Notes under the pieces: model-generated
Database searches by the model: none
Seen by the model: the letters and a program-made list of their open reading frames with translations, nothing else
What the model was told of the DNA's origin: nothing
In this document: positions 24,454 through 35,594 of the stretch, piece after piece
Layout: the number at the start of each line of letters is the position of its first letter
Numbering within the stretch: the first letter of the stretch is position 1
Position numbers and translations under genes: made by a program
Assembly (NCBI RefSeq): GCF_000968015.1
Contig: NZ_LACH01000012.1
Coordinates: 29,770-93,769, forward strand
Source: Pseudomonas fluorescens
Lineage (GTDB): Bacteria; Pseudomonadota; Gammaproteobacteria; Pseudomonadales; Pseudomonadaceae
DNA: 64,000 bases
Reading direction: 5' to 3'

Positions 24454-27288
24454 TTGGACAAGATCCTGATTCGTGGGGCCCGAACCCACAACCTGAAGAA
24501 CATCGACCTGACCCTGCCCAGGGACAAACTGATCGTCATCACCGGCCTGTCCGGCTCCGGAAAATCATCCCTGGCATTCGACACGCTGTACGCCGAAGGC
24601 CAGCGCCGCTACGTCGAATCGCTATCGGCCTACGCTCGGCAATTTTTGTCGATGATGGAAAAGCCTGACGTCGACACCATCGAAGGTTTGTCGCCAGCCA
24701 TTTCCATCGAGCAGAAATCGACCTCGCACAACCCGCGTTCGACGGTCGGCACCATCACCGAAATCTACGATTACCTGCGCCTGCTTTACGCTCGCGTGGG
24801 TATTCCGCGCTGCCCGGATCACGACATTCCGCTGGAAGCCCAGACCGTCAGCCAGATGGTCGACCTGGTCCTCGCCCAGCCGGAGGGCAGCAAGCTGATG
24901 CTGCTGGCCCCGGTGATTCGCGAGCGTAAAGGCGAACACCTTTCGGTCTTCGAAGAACTGCGCGCCCAAGGCTTTGTTCGAGCCCGGGTCAACGGACGGC
25001 TCTGCGAGCTGGACGAATTGCCGAAGCTGGACAAGCAGAAGAAGCACTCGATCGATGTGGTGGTCGATCGCTTCAAGGTGCGCGCCGACCTGCAACAGCG
25101 CTTGGCCGAATCGTTCGAGACCGCTTTGAAGCTCGCGGACGGCATCGCCCTGGTCGCGCCGATGGACGACGAGCCCGGCGAAGAAATCATCTTCTCCGCG
25201 CGCTTCGCCTGCCCGATCTGCGGCCATGCCATCAGCGAGCTGGAGCCCAAGCTGTTCTCCTTCAACAACCCGGCCGGCGCTTGCCCGACTTGCGATGGCC
25301 TGGGTGTTAAGCAGTTCTTCGACATCAAGCGATTGGTCAATGGCGAACTGACGCTCGCGGAAGGCGCGATTCGTGGCTGGGACCGGCGTAACGTCTATTA
25401 CTTCCAGATGCTCGGGTCACTGGCCTCGCACTACAAGTTCAGCCTGGAAGTGCCGTTCAACGAACTGACGGCCGATCAGCAGAAGTTCATCCTGCACGGC
25501 AGCGGTTCTCAGAACGTCGACTTCAAATACCTGAACGACCGCGGCGACATCGTCAAACGTTCGCACCCGTTCGAAGGCATCGTGCCGAATCTGGACCGTC
25601 GCTACCGTGAAACCGAGTCGGCTTCGGTGCGTGAAGAGCTGGCCAAGTTCCTCAGCACCCAGCCTTGCCCTGATTGCCGTGGTACTCGCCTGCGTCGTGA
25701 GGCGCGGCATGTGTGGGTTGGCGAGAAGACGCTGCCGGCGGTGACCAATCTACCGATTGGCGATGCCTGTGAATATTTCGGCGTACTGAAACTCACCGGC
25801 CGCCGTGGCGAAATTGCTGACAAGATTCTCAAGGAGATTCGCGAGCGGCTGCAGTTCCTGGTCAACGTTGGCCTGGACTATTTGTCGCTGGATCGCAGTG
25901 CCGACACGTTGTCCGGTGGTGAAGCGCAGCGTATCCGTCTGGCCAGCCAGATCGGCGCAGGCCTGGTGGGCGTTCTGTACATTCTCGACGAACCGTCGAT
26001 TGGCCTGCACCAGCGAGACAACGATCGGCTGCTCGGTACGCTCAAGCACCTGCGTGACATCGGCAACACGGTGATCGTGGTCGAGCACGACGAAGATGCG
26101 ATTCGCCTGGCCGACTACGTGGTGGATATCGGTCCGGGCGCAGGTGTACACGGCGGGCATATCGTCGCCGAAGGTACGCCGGCCGAGGTCATGGCTCACC
26201 CAGATTCGTTGACCGGAAAGTACTTGTCGGGCCGGGTAAAAATTGCAGTACCGGCCAAACGCACGCCGCGTAACAAGAAGTTGTCGCTGTCCCTCAAGGG
26301 CGCTCGCGGCAACAACTTGCGCGATGTCGACCTGGACATTCCAATCGGCCTGCTGACCTGCGTAACCGGCGTGTCCGGCTCGGGCAAGTCGACGCTGATC
26401 AACAACACCCTGTTCCCGCTTAGCGCTACGGCATTGAACGGTGCAACAACGCTCGAAGCGGCCGCCCACGACAGCATCAAAGGTCTGGAGCATCTGGATA
26501 AGGTTGTCGACATCGACCAGAGCCCGATCGGCCGAACGCCGCGCTCCAACCCGGCGACCTACACCGGGTTGTTCACACCGATTCGCGAACTGTTCGCTGG
26601 TGTGCCGGAGTCCCGCTCCCGCGGTTATGGTCCTGGACGCTTCTCCTTCAACGTGAAGGGCGGACGTTGCGAGGCCTGTCAGGGCGATGGCCTGATCAAG
26701 GTAGAAATGCACTTCCTGCCGGACATCTATGTCCCGTGCGACGTCTGCAAGAGCAAGCGCTACAACCGCGAAACCCTCGAGATCAAGTACAAGGGCAAGA
26801 GCATCCACGAAACCCTCGAGATGACGATCGAGGAAGCGCGAGTGTTCTTCGACGCCGTTCCGGCCCTGGCGCGCAAGCTCCAGACACTGATGGATGTCGG
26901 CCTGTCGTACATCAAGCTCGGGCAGTCAGCGACCACGCTGTCGGGTGGTGAAGCCCAACGGGTGAAGCTGTCCCGCGAATTGTCCAAGCGCGATACCGGC
27001 AAGACGCTGTATATCCTCGATGAGCCGACAACTGGCCTGCACTTCGCGGATATTCAGCAGCTGCTCGACGTTTTGCATCGATTGCGCGACCACGGCAACA
27101 CTGTGGTGGTGATCGAGCACAACCTGGACGTGATCAAGACCGCTGACTGGCTGGTGGACCTTGGACCAGAGGGCGGCTCCAAGGGTGGGCAGATCATTGC
27201 CGTCGGTACACCGGAAGAAGTGTCCGAGATGAAGCAATCTCACACCGGCTTCTACCTCAAGCCGCTGTTGGCACGCGACAAGGCCTGA
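24454..27288 (+). CDS. uvrA: Excinuclease ABC subunit A
   Basis: UvrA is the damage-sensing ATPase of nucleotide excision repair; it loads UvrB on DNA. The 944-residue protein has two ABC modules: Walker [15 protein letters not shown] (about 32) and [14 protein letters not shown] (about 640), two signatures LSGGEAQR, and the zinc-finger cysteines FACPICGH...CPTCDG, CPDC and CEACQGDG...CDVC. Start is TTG at 24454: it gives the usual N-terminus [18 protein letters not shown] and follows GAGG. I saw no clear CTGT-N8-ACAG LexA box in the upstream 190 bp. A terminator follows directly. Confidence 0.98.
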   Translation: MDKILIRGARTHNLKNIDLTLPRDKLIVITGLSGSGKSSLAFDTLYAEGQRRYVESLSAYARQFLSMMEKPDVDTIEGLSPAISIEQKSTSHNPRSTVGTITEIYDYLRLLYARVGIPRCPDHDIPLEAQTVSQMVDLVLAQPEGSKLMLLAPVIRERKGEHLSVFEELRAQGFVRARVNGRLCELDELPKLDKQKKHSIDVVVDRFKVRADLQQRLAESFETALKLADGIALVAPMDDEPGEEIIFSARFACPICGHAISELEPKLFSFNNPAGACPTCDGLGVKQFFDIKRLVNGELTLAEGAIRGWDRRNVYYFQMLGSLASHYKFSLEVPFNELTADQQKFILHGSGSQNVDFKYLNDRGDIVKRSHPFEGIVPNLDRRYRETESASVREELAKFLSTQPCPDCRGTRLRREARHVWVGEKTLPAVTNLPIGDACEYFGVLKLTGRRGEIADKILKEIRERLQFLVNVGLDYLSLDRSADTLSGGEAQRIRLASQIGAGLVGVLYILDEPSIGLHQRDNDRLLGTLKHLRDIGNTVIVVEHDEDAIRLADYVVDIGPGAGVHGGHIVAEGTPAEVMAHPDSLTGKYLSGRVKIAVPAKRTPRNKKLSLSLKGARGNNLRDVDLDIPIGLLTCVTGVSGSGKSTLINNTLFPLSATALNGATTLEAAAHDSIKGLEHLDKVVDIDQSPIGRTPRSNPATYTGLFTPIRELFAGVPESRSRGYGPGRFSFNVKGGRCEACQGDGLIKVEMHFLPDIYVPCDVCKSKRYNRETLEIKYKGKSIHETLEMTIEEARVFFDAVPALARKLQTLMDVGLSYIKLGQSATTLSGGEAQRVKLSRELSKRDTGKTLYILDEPTTGLHFADIQQLLDVLHRLRDHGNTVVVIEHNLDVIKTADWLVDLGPEGGSKGGQIIAVGTPEEVSEMKQSHTGFYLKPLLARDKA

Positions 27289-27300
27289 ATCACGGCCATG

Positions 27301-27340
27301 AAAAAGCCCCTGTCACTTTCTCGGTGACAGGGGCTTTTTT
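27301..27340. terminator. Bidirectional terminator between uvrA and the bacterioferritin gene
   Basis: A 15-bp stem AAAAGCCCCTGTCAC/GTGACAGGGGCTTTT with T-rich ends on both strands serves two convergent genes. Confidence 0.95.
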
Positions 27341-27353
27341 GTATCCGGTGCAA

Positions 27354-27818
27354 TCAGGCGTGCGATTGCAGATAATTTTCCAGACCGATCAACTTGATCA
27401 GGCCCATCTGCTTTTCGAGCCAGTAAGTGTGGTCTTCTTCGGTGTCATGCAATTGAACCCGCAGCATCTCGCGGCTGACATAGTCCTTGTGCTGCTCGCA
27501 GAGCTTGATGCCCTTGCAGAGCGCAGCGCGGACTTTGTATTCCAGTCGCAGGTCAGCGGCGAGCATGTCCGGCACAGTGGTGCCGACATCCAGGTCGTCC
27601 GGACGCATACGCGGCGTGCCTTCGAGCATCAGAATTCGGCGCATCAGGGCATCGGCGTGCCCAGCCTCTTCTTCCATCTCGTGGTTGATACGTTCGTAGA
27701 GCTTGGTGAAACCCCAGTCCTCATACATCCGCGAATGGACGAAATATTGATCACGCGCCGCCAGTTCGCCGGTCAGCAACGTGTTGAGGTAATCGATTAC
27801 GTCTGGGTGGCCTTGCAT
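27354..27818 (-). CDS. bfr: Bacterioferritin-family iron storage protein (FtnA/BfrA-like)
   Basis: The 154-residue four-helix ferritin carries the ferroxidase ligands E18, E51 and H54, and E127/H130 in [13 protein letters not shown]. Position 52, where bacterioferritins have the Met that ligates haem, is Ala (EEEAGHAD). So this protein likely binds no haem at the subunit interface, like P. aeruginosa PA4235, first called BfrA and later FtnA. It oxidises Fe(II) and stores iron in a 24-mer. ATG at 27818 follows AGGG; a start 14 codons upstream has a non-conserved tail. It lies next to the catalase gene, tying iron storage to peroxide defence. Confidence 0.93.
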   Translation of the reverse strand: MQGHPDVIDYLNTLLTGELAARDQYFVHSRMYEDWGFTKLYERINHEMEEEAGHADALMRRILMLEGTPRMRPDDLDVGTTVPDMLAADLRLEYKVRAALCKGIKLCEQHKDYVSREMLRVQLHDTEEDHTYWLEKQMGLIKLIGLENYLQSHA

Positions 27819-27931
27819 CGCCCTACATCTCCCTGCTTGAAAGTCTGTAGTTTGAACCAAGCAGACTGTTTGGTCACTCTGCTTGCGCGATAAAAGCGAA
27901 GATATTCTGAGAAAAGTGGTTTAAATAACGC

Positions 27932-27956
27932 AAAAACCGCCCAATCGAGGGCGGTT
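27932..27956 (-). terminator. Terminator of the catalase gene
   Basis: On the minus strand the stem AACCGCCC/GGGCGGTT with a 6-base loop is followed by TTTG, 12 bp after the catalase stop. Confidence 0.85.
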
Positions 27957-27967
27957 CTGCTTCTCAT

Positions 27968-29428
27968 TTAGACTTCGTTAAGCTGTACGTTGAGCAGCTT
28001 TGCGATTGCTTCTCCATACGCCGGATCAGCTTTGTAGAAATGCTGCAATTGACGGTCAACTACATCGCTGGAAACCCCGGACATTGCACCGGCAATGTTT
28101 TTGACCAGCAGGGCTTTCTGCTCATCACTCATCAGACGGAACAGCGCACCCGCATGGCTGTAGTAGTCAGTATCTTCGCGATGATCGTAACGATCAGCCG
28201 CACCACTCAGCGCCAGCGCCAGCGCTGGCTCTGCATAGCGAGGTGCTTGTTTCGGTGATTCGACGTAGCTGTTCGGCTCGTAGTTAGGTGTCGCACCGCC
28301 ATTGTTGCCAAACGCCATCGAACCGTCGCGCTGATAGCTGTTCACCGGACTGCGAGGCGCGTTCACCGGCAATTGCTGATGGTTAGTGCCAACACGGTAG
28401 CGGTGAGCATCGGCGTAAGCGAACACTCGCCCTTGCAGCATGCGGTCAGGCGACAAGCCGACACCCGGAACCATGTTGCTTGGCCCGAACGCCGCTTGCT
28501 CGACTTCAGCAAAATAGTTCTGCGGGTTGCGGTTGAGTTCCAATTCGCCCACTTCGATCAGCGGAAACTCTTTCTGCGACCAGGTCTTGGTCACGTCGAA
28601 CGGGTTCTCGTAGTGCTCTGCGGCCTGAGCCTCAGTCATGATCTGGATACACACGCGCCATTTCGGAAAGTCACCGCGCTCGATCGCGCCGAACAGATCA
28701 CGCTGTGCGTAATCTGGATCGGTACCGGCCAAGCGTGCCGCTTCTGCTGGCGCCAGGTTTTTAATCCCTTGCTTGGTCTTGTAGTGCCACTTCACCCAGT
28801 GACGTTCGCCATTGGCGTTGATCAAACTGTAGGTGTGGCTGCCGAAGCCGTGCATGTGGCGGTAGCCATCGGGAATGCCGCGGTCCGAAAACAGAATGGT
28901 GACCTGGTGCAACGCCTCAGGTGAGTGCGACCAGAAGTCCCACATCATTTGCGCGCTTTTCAGATTGCTTTGCGGAAGACGTTTTTGGGTGTGAATAAAG
29001 TCCGGGAATTTCAAAGGATCACGGATGAAGAACACTGGCGTGTTGTTGCCGACGATGTCCCAGTTGCCTTCTTCGGTGTAGAACTTCAGGGCGAAACCAC
29101 GTGGATCGCGCTCAGTGTCGGCCGAACCACGCTCACCGCCCACGGTGGAAAACCGCAGGAAGGTTGGGGTTTGCTTGCCCACAGACTCAAACAGTTTGGC
29201 GCTTGTGTACTCGGTGATGTCCCGAGTTACTGTGAACGTACCGTAAGCACCCGAACCTTTGGCGTGTACACGGCGCTCAGGGATGTTCTCACGGTTGAAG
29301 TGGGCAAGCTTCTCGATCAGGTGAAAGTCGTCGAGCAGCAGCGGGCCACGAGGGCCGGCGGAGCGGGAATTCTGGTTATCAGCGACAGGAGCGCCACTGG
29401 CGGTGGTAAGTGTTTTATTTTGGCTCAT
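27968..29428 (-). CDS. katA: Monofunctional haem catalase (clade 3, KatA-like)
   Basis: The 486-residue small-subunit catalase shows the distal His in [12 protein letters not shown] (about residue 55), the Asn in [11 protein letters not shown] (about 128) and the proximal haem-ligand Tyr in [15 protein letters not shown] (about 338). It splits hydrogen peroxide in the cytoplasm. GGAAGAG precedes the ATG. Genome order katA-bfr-uvrA beside rplQ matches P. aeruginosa. No signal peptide is visible, unlike KatB-type catalases. The 209-bp gap upstream holds its promoter and the rplQ terminator; I could not define an OxyR site. Confidence 0.95.
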   Translation of the reverse strand: MSQNKTLTTASGAPVADNQNSRSAGPRGPLLLDDFHLIEKLAHFNRENIPERRVHAKGSGAYGTFTVTRDITEYTSAKLFESVGKQTPTFLRFSTVGGERGSADTERDPRGFALKFYTEEGNWDIVGNNTPVFFIRDPLKFPDFIHTQKRLPQSNLKSAQMMWDFWSHSPEALHQVTILFSDRGIPDGYRHMHGFGSHTYSLINANGERHWVKWHYKTKQGIKNLAPAEAARLAGTDPDYAQRDLFGAIERGDFPKWRVCIQIMTEAQAAEHYENPFDVTKTWSQKEFPLIEVGELELNRNPQNYFAEVEQAAFGPSNMVPGVGLSPDRMLQGRVFAYADAHRYRVGTNHQQLPVNAPRSPVNSYQRDGSMAFGNNGGATPNYEPNSYVESPKQAPRYAEPALALALSGAADRYDHREDTDYYSHAGALFRLMSDEQKALLVKNIAGAMSGVSSDVVDRQLQHFYKADPAYGEAIAKLLNVQLNEV

Positions 29429-29590
29429 GCGATCTCTTCCTCTGTCTGTCTTTCCTACTGCCGGCTAATCGGCTGAGAGGGAGTATTGACCATCAACATG
29501 ACACCATCAAATTCATTAAATTGTGAGAATCGATAGATAAATACTAATGAGACTGTATCTCCTAGGCCACTCGATACTTTTCGAGCGCGC

Positions 29591-29617
29591 ACAAAAAACC
29601 GGGCACTAGGCCCGGTT
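29591..29617 (-). terminator. Terminator of the alpha operon (after rplQ)
   Basis: Minus-strand stem AACCGGGC/GCCCGGTT followed by TTTTTTGTG, 20 bp after rplQ. Confidence 0.9.
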
Positions 29618-29637
29618 CTTCGTTTCAGACTGACGTC

Positions 29638-30024
29638 TTACTCAGCGGATACAGCTTCACCACCGGCAGGACGATCAACCAACTCGACGTACGCCATAGG
29701 CGCGTTGTCGCCAGTGCGGAAACCGCACTTGAGGATGCGCAGGTAGCCACCCTCACGGGTAGCATAACGCTTGCCCAGGTCGTTGAAGAGCTTACCAACG
29801 ATAGCTTTCGAACGAGTACGGTCGAAAGCCAGACGGCGGTTAGCCAGGCTGTCTGTCTTGGCCAAAGTGATCAGCGGCTCAGCAACGCGACGCAGTTCTT
29901 TAGCTTTCGGCAGTGTAGTTTTGATCAGCTCGTGCTCGAACAGCGACACTGCCATGTTTTGAAACATGGCCTTGCGGTGCGAGCTAGTGCGGCTCAGGTG
30001 ACGACCACTTTTACGATGACGCAT
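29638..30024 (-). CDS. rplQ: 50S ribosomal protein L17 (bL17)
   Basis: The 128-residue protein begins [20 protein letters not shown], the L17 signature, and keeps the [21 protein letters not shown] basic helix ([17 protein letters not shown]). It binds 23S rRNA near the polypeptide exit tunnel. It is the last gene of the alpha operon (rpsM-rpsK-rpsD-rpoA-rplQ), 42 bp after rpoA, and is followed by a terminator. Length and N-terminus are those of other pseudomonads. Confidence 0.98.
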   Translation of the reverse strand: MRHRKSGRHLSRTSSHRKAMFQNMAVSLFEHELIKTTLPKAKELRRVAEPLITLAKTDSLANRRLAFDRTRSKAIVGKLFNDLGKRYATREGGYLRILKCGFRTGDNAPMAYVELVDRPAGGEAVSAE

Positions 30025-30066
30025 GGTTCATTCCTTACCAAACACAACGTTCGGTGATTACGACGA

Positions 30067-31068
30067 TCAGGCAGTCGCCTTGTCGTCCTTCTTAAGACTT
30101 GCAGGCGGCCAGTTGTCGAGGCGCATGCCGAGGGACAGACCGCGGGAGGCCAGAACGTCCTTGATTTCAGTCAAGGATTTCTTGCCAAGGTTCGGAGTCT
30201 TCAACAGCTCTACTTCGGTGCGCTGAATCAGGTCACCGATGTAGTAGATGTTTTCCGCCTTAAGGCAGTTAGCCGAACGTACAGTCAGTTCCAGATCGTC
30301 AACCGGGCGAAGCAGGATCGGATCGATCTCGTCTTCCTGCTCGACAACCACTGGCTCACTGTCACCTTTGAGGTCGACGAACGCAGCCAACTGCTGTTGC
30401 AGAATGGTTGCAGCGCGGCGAATTGCCTCTTCCGGATCCAGAGTACCGTTGGTTTCCAGATCAATAACCAGCTTGTCCAGGTTAGTACGCTGTTCGACAC
30501 GGGCGTTTTCCACCACGTATGCGATACGGCGAACCGGGCTGAACGAAGAGTCAAGCTGCAAGCGACCGATGCTGCGGCTTTCGTCTTCATCGCTCTGACG
30601 CGAGTCTGCCGGTTCATAACCACGACCACGAGCTACGGTGAGCTTCATGTTCAGGGCGCCGTTAGACGCCAGGTTAGCGATTACGTGATCGGGGTTAACG
30701 ATCTCGACATCATGATCCAGCTGAATATCGGCAGCGGTAACCACCCCCGAACCCTTCTTCGACAAGGTCAGCGTAACTTCGTCACGGCCGTGCAGCTTGA
30801 TAGCCAGACCTTTAAGGTTCAACAGGATTTCAATTACGTCTTCCTGTACACCTTCGATGGCGCTGTACTCATGGAGCACACCGTCAATCTCGGCCTCGAC
30901 TACTGCGCAGCCGGGCATTGAGGACAACAGGATGCGGCGCAGCGCGTTGCCCAGGGTGTGGCCGAAACCACGCTCGAGAGGCTCGAGAGTGATCTTGGCG
31001 CGGGTTGGACTGACAACCTGCACATCAATATGGCGGGGTGTCAGGAACTCATTTACCGAAATCTGCAT
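30067..31068 (-). CDS. rpoA: DNA-directed RNA polymerase subunit alpha
   Basis: The 333-residue alpha subunit has an N-terminal assembly domain with [21 protein letters not shown] (dimer and beta contact) and a C-terminal domain with [23 protein letters not shown] and [19 protein letters not shown], which binds UP elements and activators. Two copies nucleate beta and beta-prime assembly. It lies 22 bp after rpsD in the alpha operon and contains no anomaly. Confidence 0.99.
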   Translation of the reverse strand: MQISVNEFLTPRHIDVQVVSPTRAKITLEPLERGFGHTLGNALRRILLSSMPGCAVVEAEIDGVLHEYSAIEGVQEDVIEILLNLKGLAIKLHGRDEVTLTLSKKGSGVVTAADIQLDHDVEIVNPDHVIANLASNGALNMKLTVARGRGYEPADSRQSDEDESRSIGRLQLDSSFSPVRRIAYVVENARVEQRTNLDKLVIDLETNGTLDPEEAIRRAATILQQQLAAFVDLKGDSEPVVVEQEDEIDPILLRPVDDLELTVRSANCLKAENIYYIGDLIQRTEVELLKTPNLGKKSLTEIKDVLASRGLSLGMRLDNWPPASLKKDDKATA

Positions 31069-31090
31069 GGATGCACCTATTTTCTAGCCC

Positions 31091-31711
31091 TTACTTGGAG
31101 TAGAGCTCGACAATCAGGCTTTCGTTGATGTCGGCGGACAGATCACTGCGAGCAGGAACGTTCTTGAAAACGCCCGACTTCTTCTCAGTGTCTACTTCTA
31201 CCCATTCTACGCGGCCACGTTGGGCACACAGATCGAGAGCTTGGACAATGCGAAGTTGGTTCTTTGCTTTCTCGCGAATCGCGACCACGTCACCAGCACG
31301 AACCTGGTACGACGGCACGTTTACGGTCTGACCGTTAACGCTTACGGATTTGTGCGATACCAGCTGACGGGATTCGGCACGAGTAGAGCCAAAACCCATA
31401 CGGTATACAACGTTGTCCAGACGGCATTCGAGCAGTTGCAACAGGTTTTCGCCAGTTGCGCCTTTCTTGCCAGCAGCTTCTTTGTAGTAGCCGCTGAATT
31501 GACGCTCGAGAACGCCGTAGATACGACGGACCTTCTGCTTTTCACGCAGTTGGGTGCCGTAATCGGACTGGCGACCGCGGCGTTGGCCGTGGATACCAGG
31601 TGCTGCTTCAATGTTGCACTTCGATTCGATCGCGCGCACGCCGCTCTTCAAGAAGAGATCGGTGCCTTCGCGACGAGCGAGTTTGCATTTTGGACCAATG
31701 TAACGAGCCAT
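31091..31711 (-). CDS. rpsD: 30S ribosomal protein S4 (uS4)
   Basis: The 206-residue protein starts [20 protein letters not shown] and carries the S4 RNA-binding domain ([39 protein letters not shown]). It is a primary 16S rRNA binder and shapes decoding fidelity. In E. coli it also represses its own operon by binding a pseudoknot before rpsM, so the structured region upstream of rpsM here may be its target. It lacks the zinc-binding Cys set of some S4 paralogues. Confidence 0.98.
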   Translation of the reverse strand: MARYIGPKCKLARREGTDLFLKSGVRAIESKCNIEAAPGIHGQRRGRQSDYGTQLREKQKVRRIYGVLERQFSGYYKEAAGKKGATGENLLQLLECRLDNVVYRMGFGSTRAESRQLVSHKSVSVNGQTVNVPSYQVRAGDVVAIREKAKNQLRIVQALDLCAQRGRVEWVEVDTEKKSGVFKNVPARSDLSADINESLIVELYSK

Positions 31712-31729
31712 TCTTTACAATCTCCTGGA

Positions 31730-32119
31730 TTACACGCGGCGCTTCTTCGGCGGACGGCACCCGTTGTGCGGGATTGGCGTCACGTCGGTGATGCTGGCGA
31801 TCTTGTAGCCACAGCCGTTCAAAGCGCGGACTGCAGATTCACGACCTGGACCTGGACCTTTGACGTTAACGTCGAGGTTTTTCAGGCCGTATTCCAGCGC
31901 AGCTTGACCAGCACGTTCAGCAGCTACTTGAGCAGCAAACGGGGTGGACTTGCGGGAACCGCGGAAACCCGAACCACCGGAGGTAGCCCAGGAAAGAGCG
32001 TTGCCTTGACGGTCGGTGATGGTCACGATTGTGTTGTTAAAAGATGCATGGATGTGGGCGATGCCATCAACCACTGTCTTTTTAACTTTTTTACGAGGAC
32101 GAGCAGCAGGTTTAGCCAT
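31730..32119 (-). CDS. rpsK: 30S ribosomal protein S11 (uS11)
   Basis: The 129-residue protein has the family core [20 protein letters not shown] and [18 protein letters not shown] and ends in the conserved [16 protein letters not shown] tail. It sits on the 30S platform near the mRNA exit and Shine-Dalgarno helix. It is the second gene of the alpha operon, 30 bp after rpsM. Confidence 0.98.
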   Translation of the reverse strand: MAKPAARPRKKVKKTVVDGIAHIHASFNNTIVTITDRQGNALSWATSGGSGFRGSRKSTPFAAQVAAERAGQAALEYGLKNLDVNVKGPGPGRESAVRALNGCGYKIASITDVTPIPHNGCRPPKKRRV

Positions 32120-32149
32120 GATTAATTTCCTGTCGATTCGCTGGGGCGA

Positions 32150-32506
32150 TTACTTGCGGATCGGCTTACGCGGACCTTTACGGGTACGCGCGTTAGTCTT
32201 GGTACGCTGACCGCGCACTGGAAGACCACGACGATGACGCAGACCGCGATAGCAACCGAGGTCCATCAAACGCTTGATTTTCATGTTGATTTCGCGACGC
32301 AGGTCACCTTCAGTGGTGAACTTCGCCACTTCGCCACGCAGCTGTTCAATCTGCTCGTCGCTCAGATCTTTGATCTTTGCGGCTGGGTTTACCCCAGTCA
32401 CTGCACAGATCTTCTGTGCAGTAGTGCGACCAACACCATAGATGTAGGTCAGCGAGATAACAGTATGCTTGTTATCTGGAATGTTAACGCCTGCAATACG
32501 GGCCAT
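32150..32506 (-). CDS. rpsM: 30S ribosomal protein S13 (uS13)
   Basis: The 118-residue protein starts [20 protein letters not shown], followed by a helix-two-turn-helix region, and ends in the basic tail [20 protein letters not shown] that reaches the P-site tRNA. It forms bridges B1a/B1b to the 50S subunit. It begins the alpha operon; a hairpin lies between rpmJ and this gene. Confidence 0.98.
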   Translation of the reverse strand: MARIAGVNIPDNKHTVISLTYIYGVGRTTAQKICAVTGVNPAAKIKDLSDEQIEQLRGEVAKFTTEGDLRREINMKIKRLMDLGCYRGLRHRRGLPVRGQRTKTNARTRKGPRKPIRK

Positions 32507-32593
32507 TCAGTGGGACTCCAATTGACAGCTACCTACGCCCCGGAAGCCAAGAAATAGGGCGCGAGATAATATCGCTGTAATAACAAATAATCA

Positions 32594-32619
32594 ACCCGGC
32601 AGCGCACTAGCTGCCGGGC
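32594..32619 (-). promoter_or_regulatory. Hairpin between rpmJ and rpsM
   Basis: Nine-base arms CCCGGCAGC/GCTGCCGGG with a 6-base loop lie 18 bp after rpmJ. The following minus-strand sequence (TTGATTATTTGTTATT) is U-rich but broken, so this could be a weak terminator or attenuator between the spc and alpha units. The remaining leader up to rpsM could hold the S4 repression site. Confidence 0.6.
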
Positions 32620-32636
32620 TTGAAGCACAATCACAC

Positions 32637-32753
32637 TCAGCCTTGGCGCTGTTTGTGACGCGGTTCCGCGCTGCAAATTACTCGAACAACACCTTCGCGG
32701 CGAATAATCTTGCAGTTACGGCACAGCTTTTTCACCGATGCACGAACTTTCAT
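32637..32753 (-). CDS. rpmJ: 50S ribosomal protein L36 (bL36)
   Basis: This very short 38-residue gene reads [20 protein letters not shown] and ends [10 protein letters not shown]. The zinc ribbon residues C11, C14, C27 and H32 are all present, so this is the zinc-dependent form. It stabilises 23S rRNA helices in the 50S subunit. It lies 27 bp after secY at the end of the spc operon, the usual gammaproteobacterial place. Confidence 0.97.
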
Positions 32754-32780
32754 CACCAACTCCTCGAACCTTATGGGTAC

Positions 32781-34109
32781 TCAGCGCAACATGCCGCTGC
32801 CGTAACCCTTCAGGTTGGCTTTCTTCATCAGGGATTCGTACTGGTGCGAAACGAGGTGCGATTGTACTTGGGACATGAAGTCCATCACAACCACGACGAC
32901 GATCAGCAACGAGGTCCCGCCAAGGTAGAACGGTACGTTTGCTGCAACCACCAGGAACTGGGGCAGCAGGCACACGGCCGTCATGTAAAGAGCACCGAAC
33001 ATGGTCAAGCGAGTCAGAACGCCATCAATGTAGCGCGCAGACTGCTCACCTGGACGGATGCCCGGAATAAAGGCACCGGACTTCTTCAGGTTTTCCGCTA
33101 CGTCTTTCGGATTGAACATCAACGCCGTATAGAAGAAGCAGAAGAAAATAATCCCTGCACTAAACAGCAGAATATTCAACGGCTGACCAGGAGCGATCGA
33201 CTGCGAGATGTCCTGCAACCAGCCCAAACCTTCAGACTGGCCGAACCAGGCACCCAACGAAGCCGGGAACAGCAAAATGCTGCTCGCGAAAATGGCCGGA
33301 ATAACACCGGCCATGTTCACCTTCAGCGGCAAGTGGCTAGTCTGCGCAGCGAAGACCTTGCGGCCCTGCTGACGCTTGGCGTAGTGAACAGCAATACGAC
33401 GCTGACCACGCTCAATGAACACCACGAAACCGATAATCGCTACTGCCAGCAAACCGATGGCAACCAGGGCGAAGATGTTGATATCACCCTGACGCGCAGA
33501 CTCGAAAGACTGCCCGATCGCTCTCGGAAGACCGGCGACGATACCCGAAAAAATCAACATCGAGATACCGTTGCCAACACCACGCTCAGTAATCTGCTCA
33601 CCCAGCCACATCATGAACATCGCACCAGCCACAAAAGTGGATACCGCGACGAAATGGAAGCCAAAGTCACCAGTGAACGCAACGCCCTGCCCCGCCAGAC
33701 CAATGGACATGCCAATTGCCTGAACGAGAGCGAGGACGACAGTGCCGTAGCGGGTGTACTGGCTGATCTTGCGACGGCCAGCTTCACCTTCCTTCTTCAA
33801 CTGCTCCAGCTGCGGGCTGACGGCGGTCATCAGTTGCATGATGATCGATGCCGAAATGTACGGCATGATCCCCAGTGCAAAGATGCTCATCCGTTCCAGC
33901 GCGCCGCCGGAAAACATGTTGAACAAGCTAAGAATGGTCCCCTCATTCTGTCGAAACAGGTCCGCGAGTCGGTCCGGGTTGATACCTGGAACCGGGATGT
34001 GTGCGCCTATTCGGTAGACGATAATCGCCAGGAACAGAAAACGCAGACGAGCCCAGAGTTCAGACATACCGCCTTTGCCGAGCGCAGAGAGAGCACCTTG
34101 CTTAGCCAT
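32781..34109 (-). CDS. secY: Preprotein translocase subunit SecY
   Basis: The 442-residue membrane protein has ten spans. Visible hallmarks are the plug/TM2 region [30 protein letters not shown], the periplasmic and cytosolic loops [24 protein letters not shown], and [23 protein letters not shown] before TM9. It forms the Sec channel with SecE (encoded at 59511-59879) and SecG. Its ATG directly follows the rplO stop codon with no gap, which suggests coupled translation. Confidence 0.98.
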   Translation of the reverse strand: MAKQGALSALGKGGMSELWARLRFLFLAIIVYRIGAHIPVPGINPDRLADLFRQNEGTILSLFNMFSGGALERMSIFALGIMPYISASIIMQLMTAVSPQLEQLKKEGEAGRRKISQYTRYGTVVLALVQAIGMSIGLAGQGVAFTGDFGFHFVAVSTFVAGAMFMMWLGEQITERGVGNGISMLIFSGIVAGLPRAIGQSFESARQGDINIFALVAIGLLAVAIIGFVVFIERGQRRIAVHYAKRQQGRKVFAAQTSHLPLKVNMAGVIPAIFASSILLFPASLGAWFGQSEGLGWLQDISQSIAPGQPLNILLFSAGIIFFCFFYTALMFNPKDVAENLKKSGAFIPGIRPGEQSARYIDGVLTRLTMFGALYMTAVCLLPQFLVVAANVPFYLGGTSLLIVVVVVMDFMSQVQSHLVSHQYESLMKKANLKGYGSGMLR

Positions 34110-34547
34110 TTATTCCTCGAACTTGCCGCCAGCTGCTTCGATAGCCGCACGCGCACCTTTGGTGGCGCCGATTCCCTTTCCGATGGTGACAGCGCGAGTA
34201 ACTTCGCCGGACAGCATGATTTTCACACGCTGTACGTTGACGTTGATCACGTTGGCATCTTTCAGGGACTGCACGGTGACGATGTCGCCTTCCACTTTAG
34301 CCAGCTCGGACAGACGCACTTCTGCGCGATCCATGGCTTTCAGGGAAACGAAACCGAACTTCGGCAGGCGACGATGCAGCGGCTGTTGACCGCCTTCAAA
34401 GCCTGGAGCAATGGTGCCACCGGAGCGGGAGGACTGACCTTTGTGGCCACGGCCACCTGTCTTGCCCAAACCACTACCGATACCACGGCCCGGACGATGC
34501 TTTTCGCGACGGGAACCCGGCGCTGGACTCAGATCATTGAGTTTCAT
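34110..34547 (-). CDS. rplO: 50S ribosomal protein L15 (uL15)
   Basis: The 145-residue protein has the glycine- and arginine-rich N-terminal extension [20 protein letters not shown] that threads into 23S rRNA, and a globular C-terminal half ([20 protein letters not shown]). It is a late-assembly 50S protein. It lies 3 bp after rpmD and abuts secY. Confidence 0.98.
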   Translation of the reverse strand: MKLNDLSPAPGSRREKHRPGRGIGSGLGKTGGRGHKGQSSRSGGTIAPGFEGGQQPLHRRLPKFGFVSLKAMDRAEVRLSELAKVEGDIVTVQSLKDANVINVNVQRVKIMLSGEVTRAVTIGKGIGATKGARAAIEAAGGKFEE

Positions 34548-34550
34548 CGA

Positions 34551-34727
34551 TTAACCCTCGACACGCAGCATGTAGTAAGCCTTGTTGATCATCCCGCGAT
34601 TCTCGGGAGTATCAAGTACTTCTACAGTGTGACCGATGCGACGCAGACCCAGACCCTTAACGCACAGTTTGTGGTTAGGGATGCGGCCGGTCATGCTTTT
34701 GATCAGCGTAACTTTAACGGTAGCCAT
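34551..34727 (-). CDS. rpmD: 50S ribosomal protein L30 (uL30)
   Basis: The 58-residue protein reads [20 protein letters not shown] and ends [12 protein letters not shown]. It is the short bacterial L30, a ferredoxin-like fold on the 50S surface. The ATG at 34727 lies 2 bp after the rpsE stop. Length is normal for Pseudomonas. Confidence 0.97.
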   Translation of the reverse strand: MATVKVTLIKSMTGRIPNHKLCVKGLGLRRIGHTVEVLDTPENRGMINKAYYMLRVEG

Positions 34728-34729
34728 GA

Positions 34730-35230
34730 TCAGAAGATCTCCTTGACGCTTTTGCCACGCTTGGCGGCAATGGATTCAGGAGACTGCATAGCTTTCAAAC
34801 CTTTGAAAGTGGCGTGAACCACGTTTACCGGGTTAGTCGAGCCGTAGCACTTGGCCAGAACGTTCTGAACGCCAGCAACTTCGAGAACAGCACGCATAGC
34901 GCCGCCAGCGATGATACCGGTACCTTCAGAAGCAGGCTGCATGTACACCTTCGAAGCGCCGTGACCGGACTTCATTGCGTACTGCAGAGTGGTGCCGTTC
35001 AGATCAACTTGGATCATGTTGCGGCGAGCAGCTTCCATTGCCTTCTGGATCGCAGCAGGCACTTCACGCGACTTGCCACGGCCGAAGCCAACACGCCCTT
35101 TACCATCACCCACCACGGTCAACGCGGTGAAAGTGAAGATACGGCCGCCTTTAACGGTTTTGGCTACGCGGTTAACTTGAACCAGCTTCTCAATGTAGCC
35201 TTCGTCGCGCTTTTGGTCGTTATTTGACAT
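34730..35230 (-). CDS. rpsE: 30S ribosomal protein S5 (uS5)
   Basis: The 166-residue protein has the double-stranded-RNA-binding-like N-terminal domain ([40 protein letters not shown]) and the S5 C-terminal fold ([20 protein letters not shown]). It takes part in decoding accuracy and mRNA unwinding at the entry channel; ram mutations map here in other bacteria. The fidelity loop looks wild-type. Confidence 0.98.
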   Translation of the reverse strand: MSNNDQKRDEGYIEKLVQVNRVAKTVKGGRIFTFTALTVVGDGKGRVGFGRGKSREVPAAIQKAMEAARRNMIQVDLNGTTLQYAMKSGHGASKVYMQPASEGTGIIAGGAMRAVLEVAGVQNVLAKCYGSTNPVNVVHATFKGLKAMQSPESIAAKRGKSVKEIF

Positions 35231-35233
35231 AAC

Positions 35234-35584
35234 TTAGAACTCCAGCCCAGCTTCACGAGCAGCATCAGCCAGCGCCTTGACGCGGCCATGGTACTTGAAG
35301 CCAGAGCGGTCGAAAGCCACCTGCGAGACGCCAGCGGCTTTAGCACGCGTAGCGACCAGCTGGCCAACCTTAGTGGCCGCGTCGATGTTGCCAGTGGCGC
35401 CATCACGCAGTTCTTTATCCAAAGTCGAGGCAGATGCCAGGACTTTGTTGCCGTCGGCCGAAATGACCTGGGCGTAGATGTGCTGCGACGAGCGGAACAC
35501 GCAGAGACGCACGACTTCGAGTTCGTGCATTTTCAGGCGTGCTTTGCGAGCGCGACGCAGTCGAGTAACTTTTTTGTCGGTCAT
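35234..35584 (-). CDS. rplR: 50S ribosomal protein L18 (uL18)
   Basis: The 116-residue protein has a basic N-terminal segment ([20 protein letters not shown]) and the 5S rRNA-binding core ending [20 protein letters not shown]. With L5 and 5S rRNA it forms the central protuberance. It lies 10 bp after rplF and 3 bp before rpsE. Confidence 0.98.
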   Translation of the reverse strand: MTDKKVTRLRRARKARLKMHELEVVRLCVFRSSQHIYAQVISADGNKVLASASTLDKELRDGATGNIDAATKVGQLVATRAKAAGVSQVAFDRSGFKYHGRVKALADAAREAGLEF

Positions 35585-35594
35585 TTGCTATGCC

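Noticed and set aside
32643..34817. Long plus-strand frame (about 720 codons) across rpmJ, secY, rplO and rpmD
   Set aside because: It is the antisense of conserved ribosomal and Sec genes; the composition is typical of a shadow frame and there is no ribosome site.
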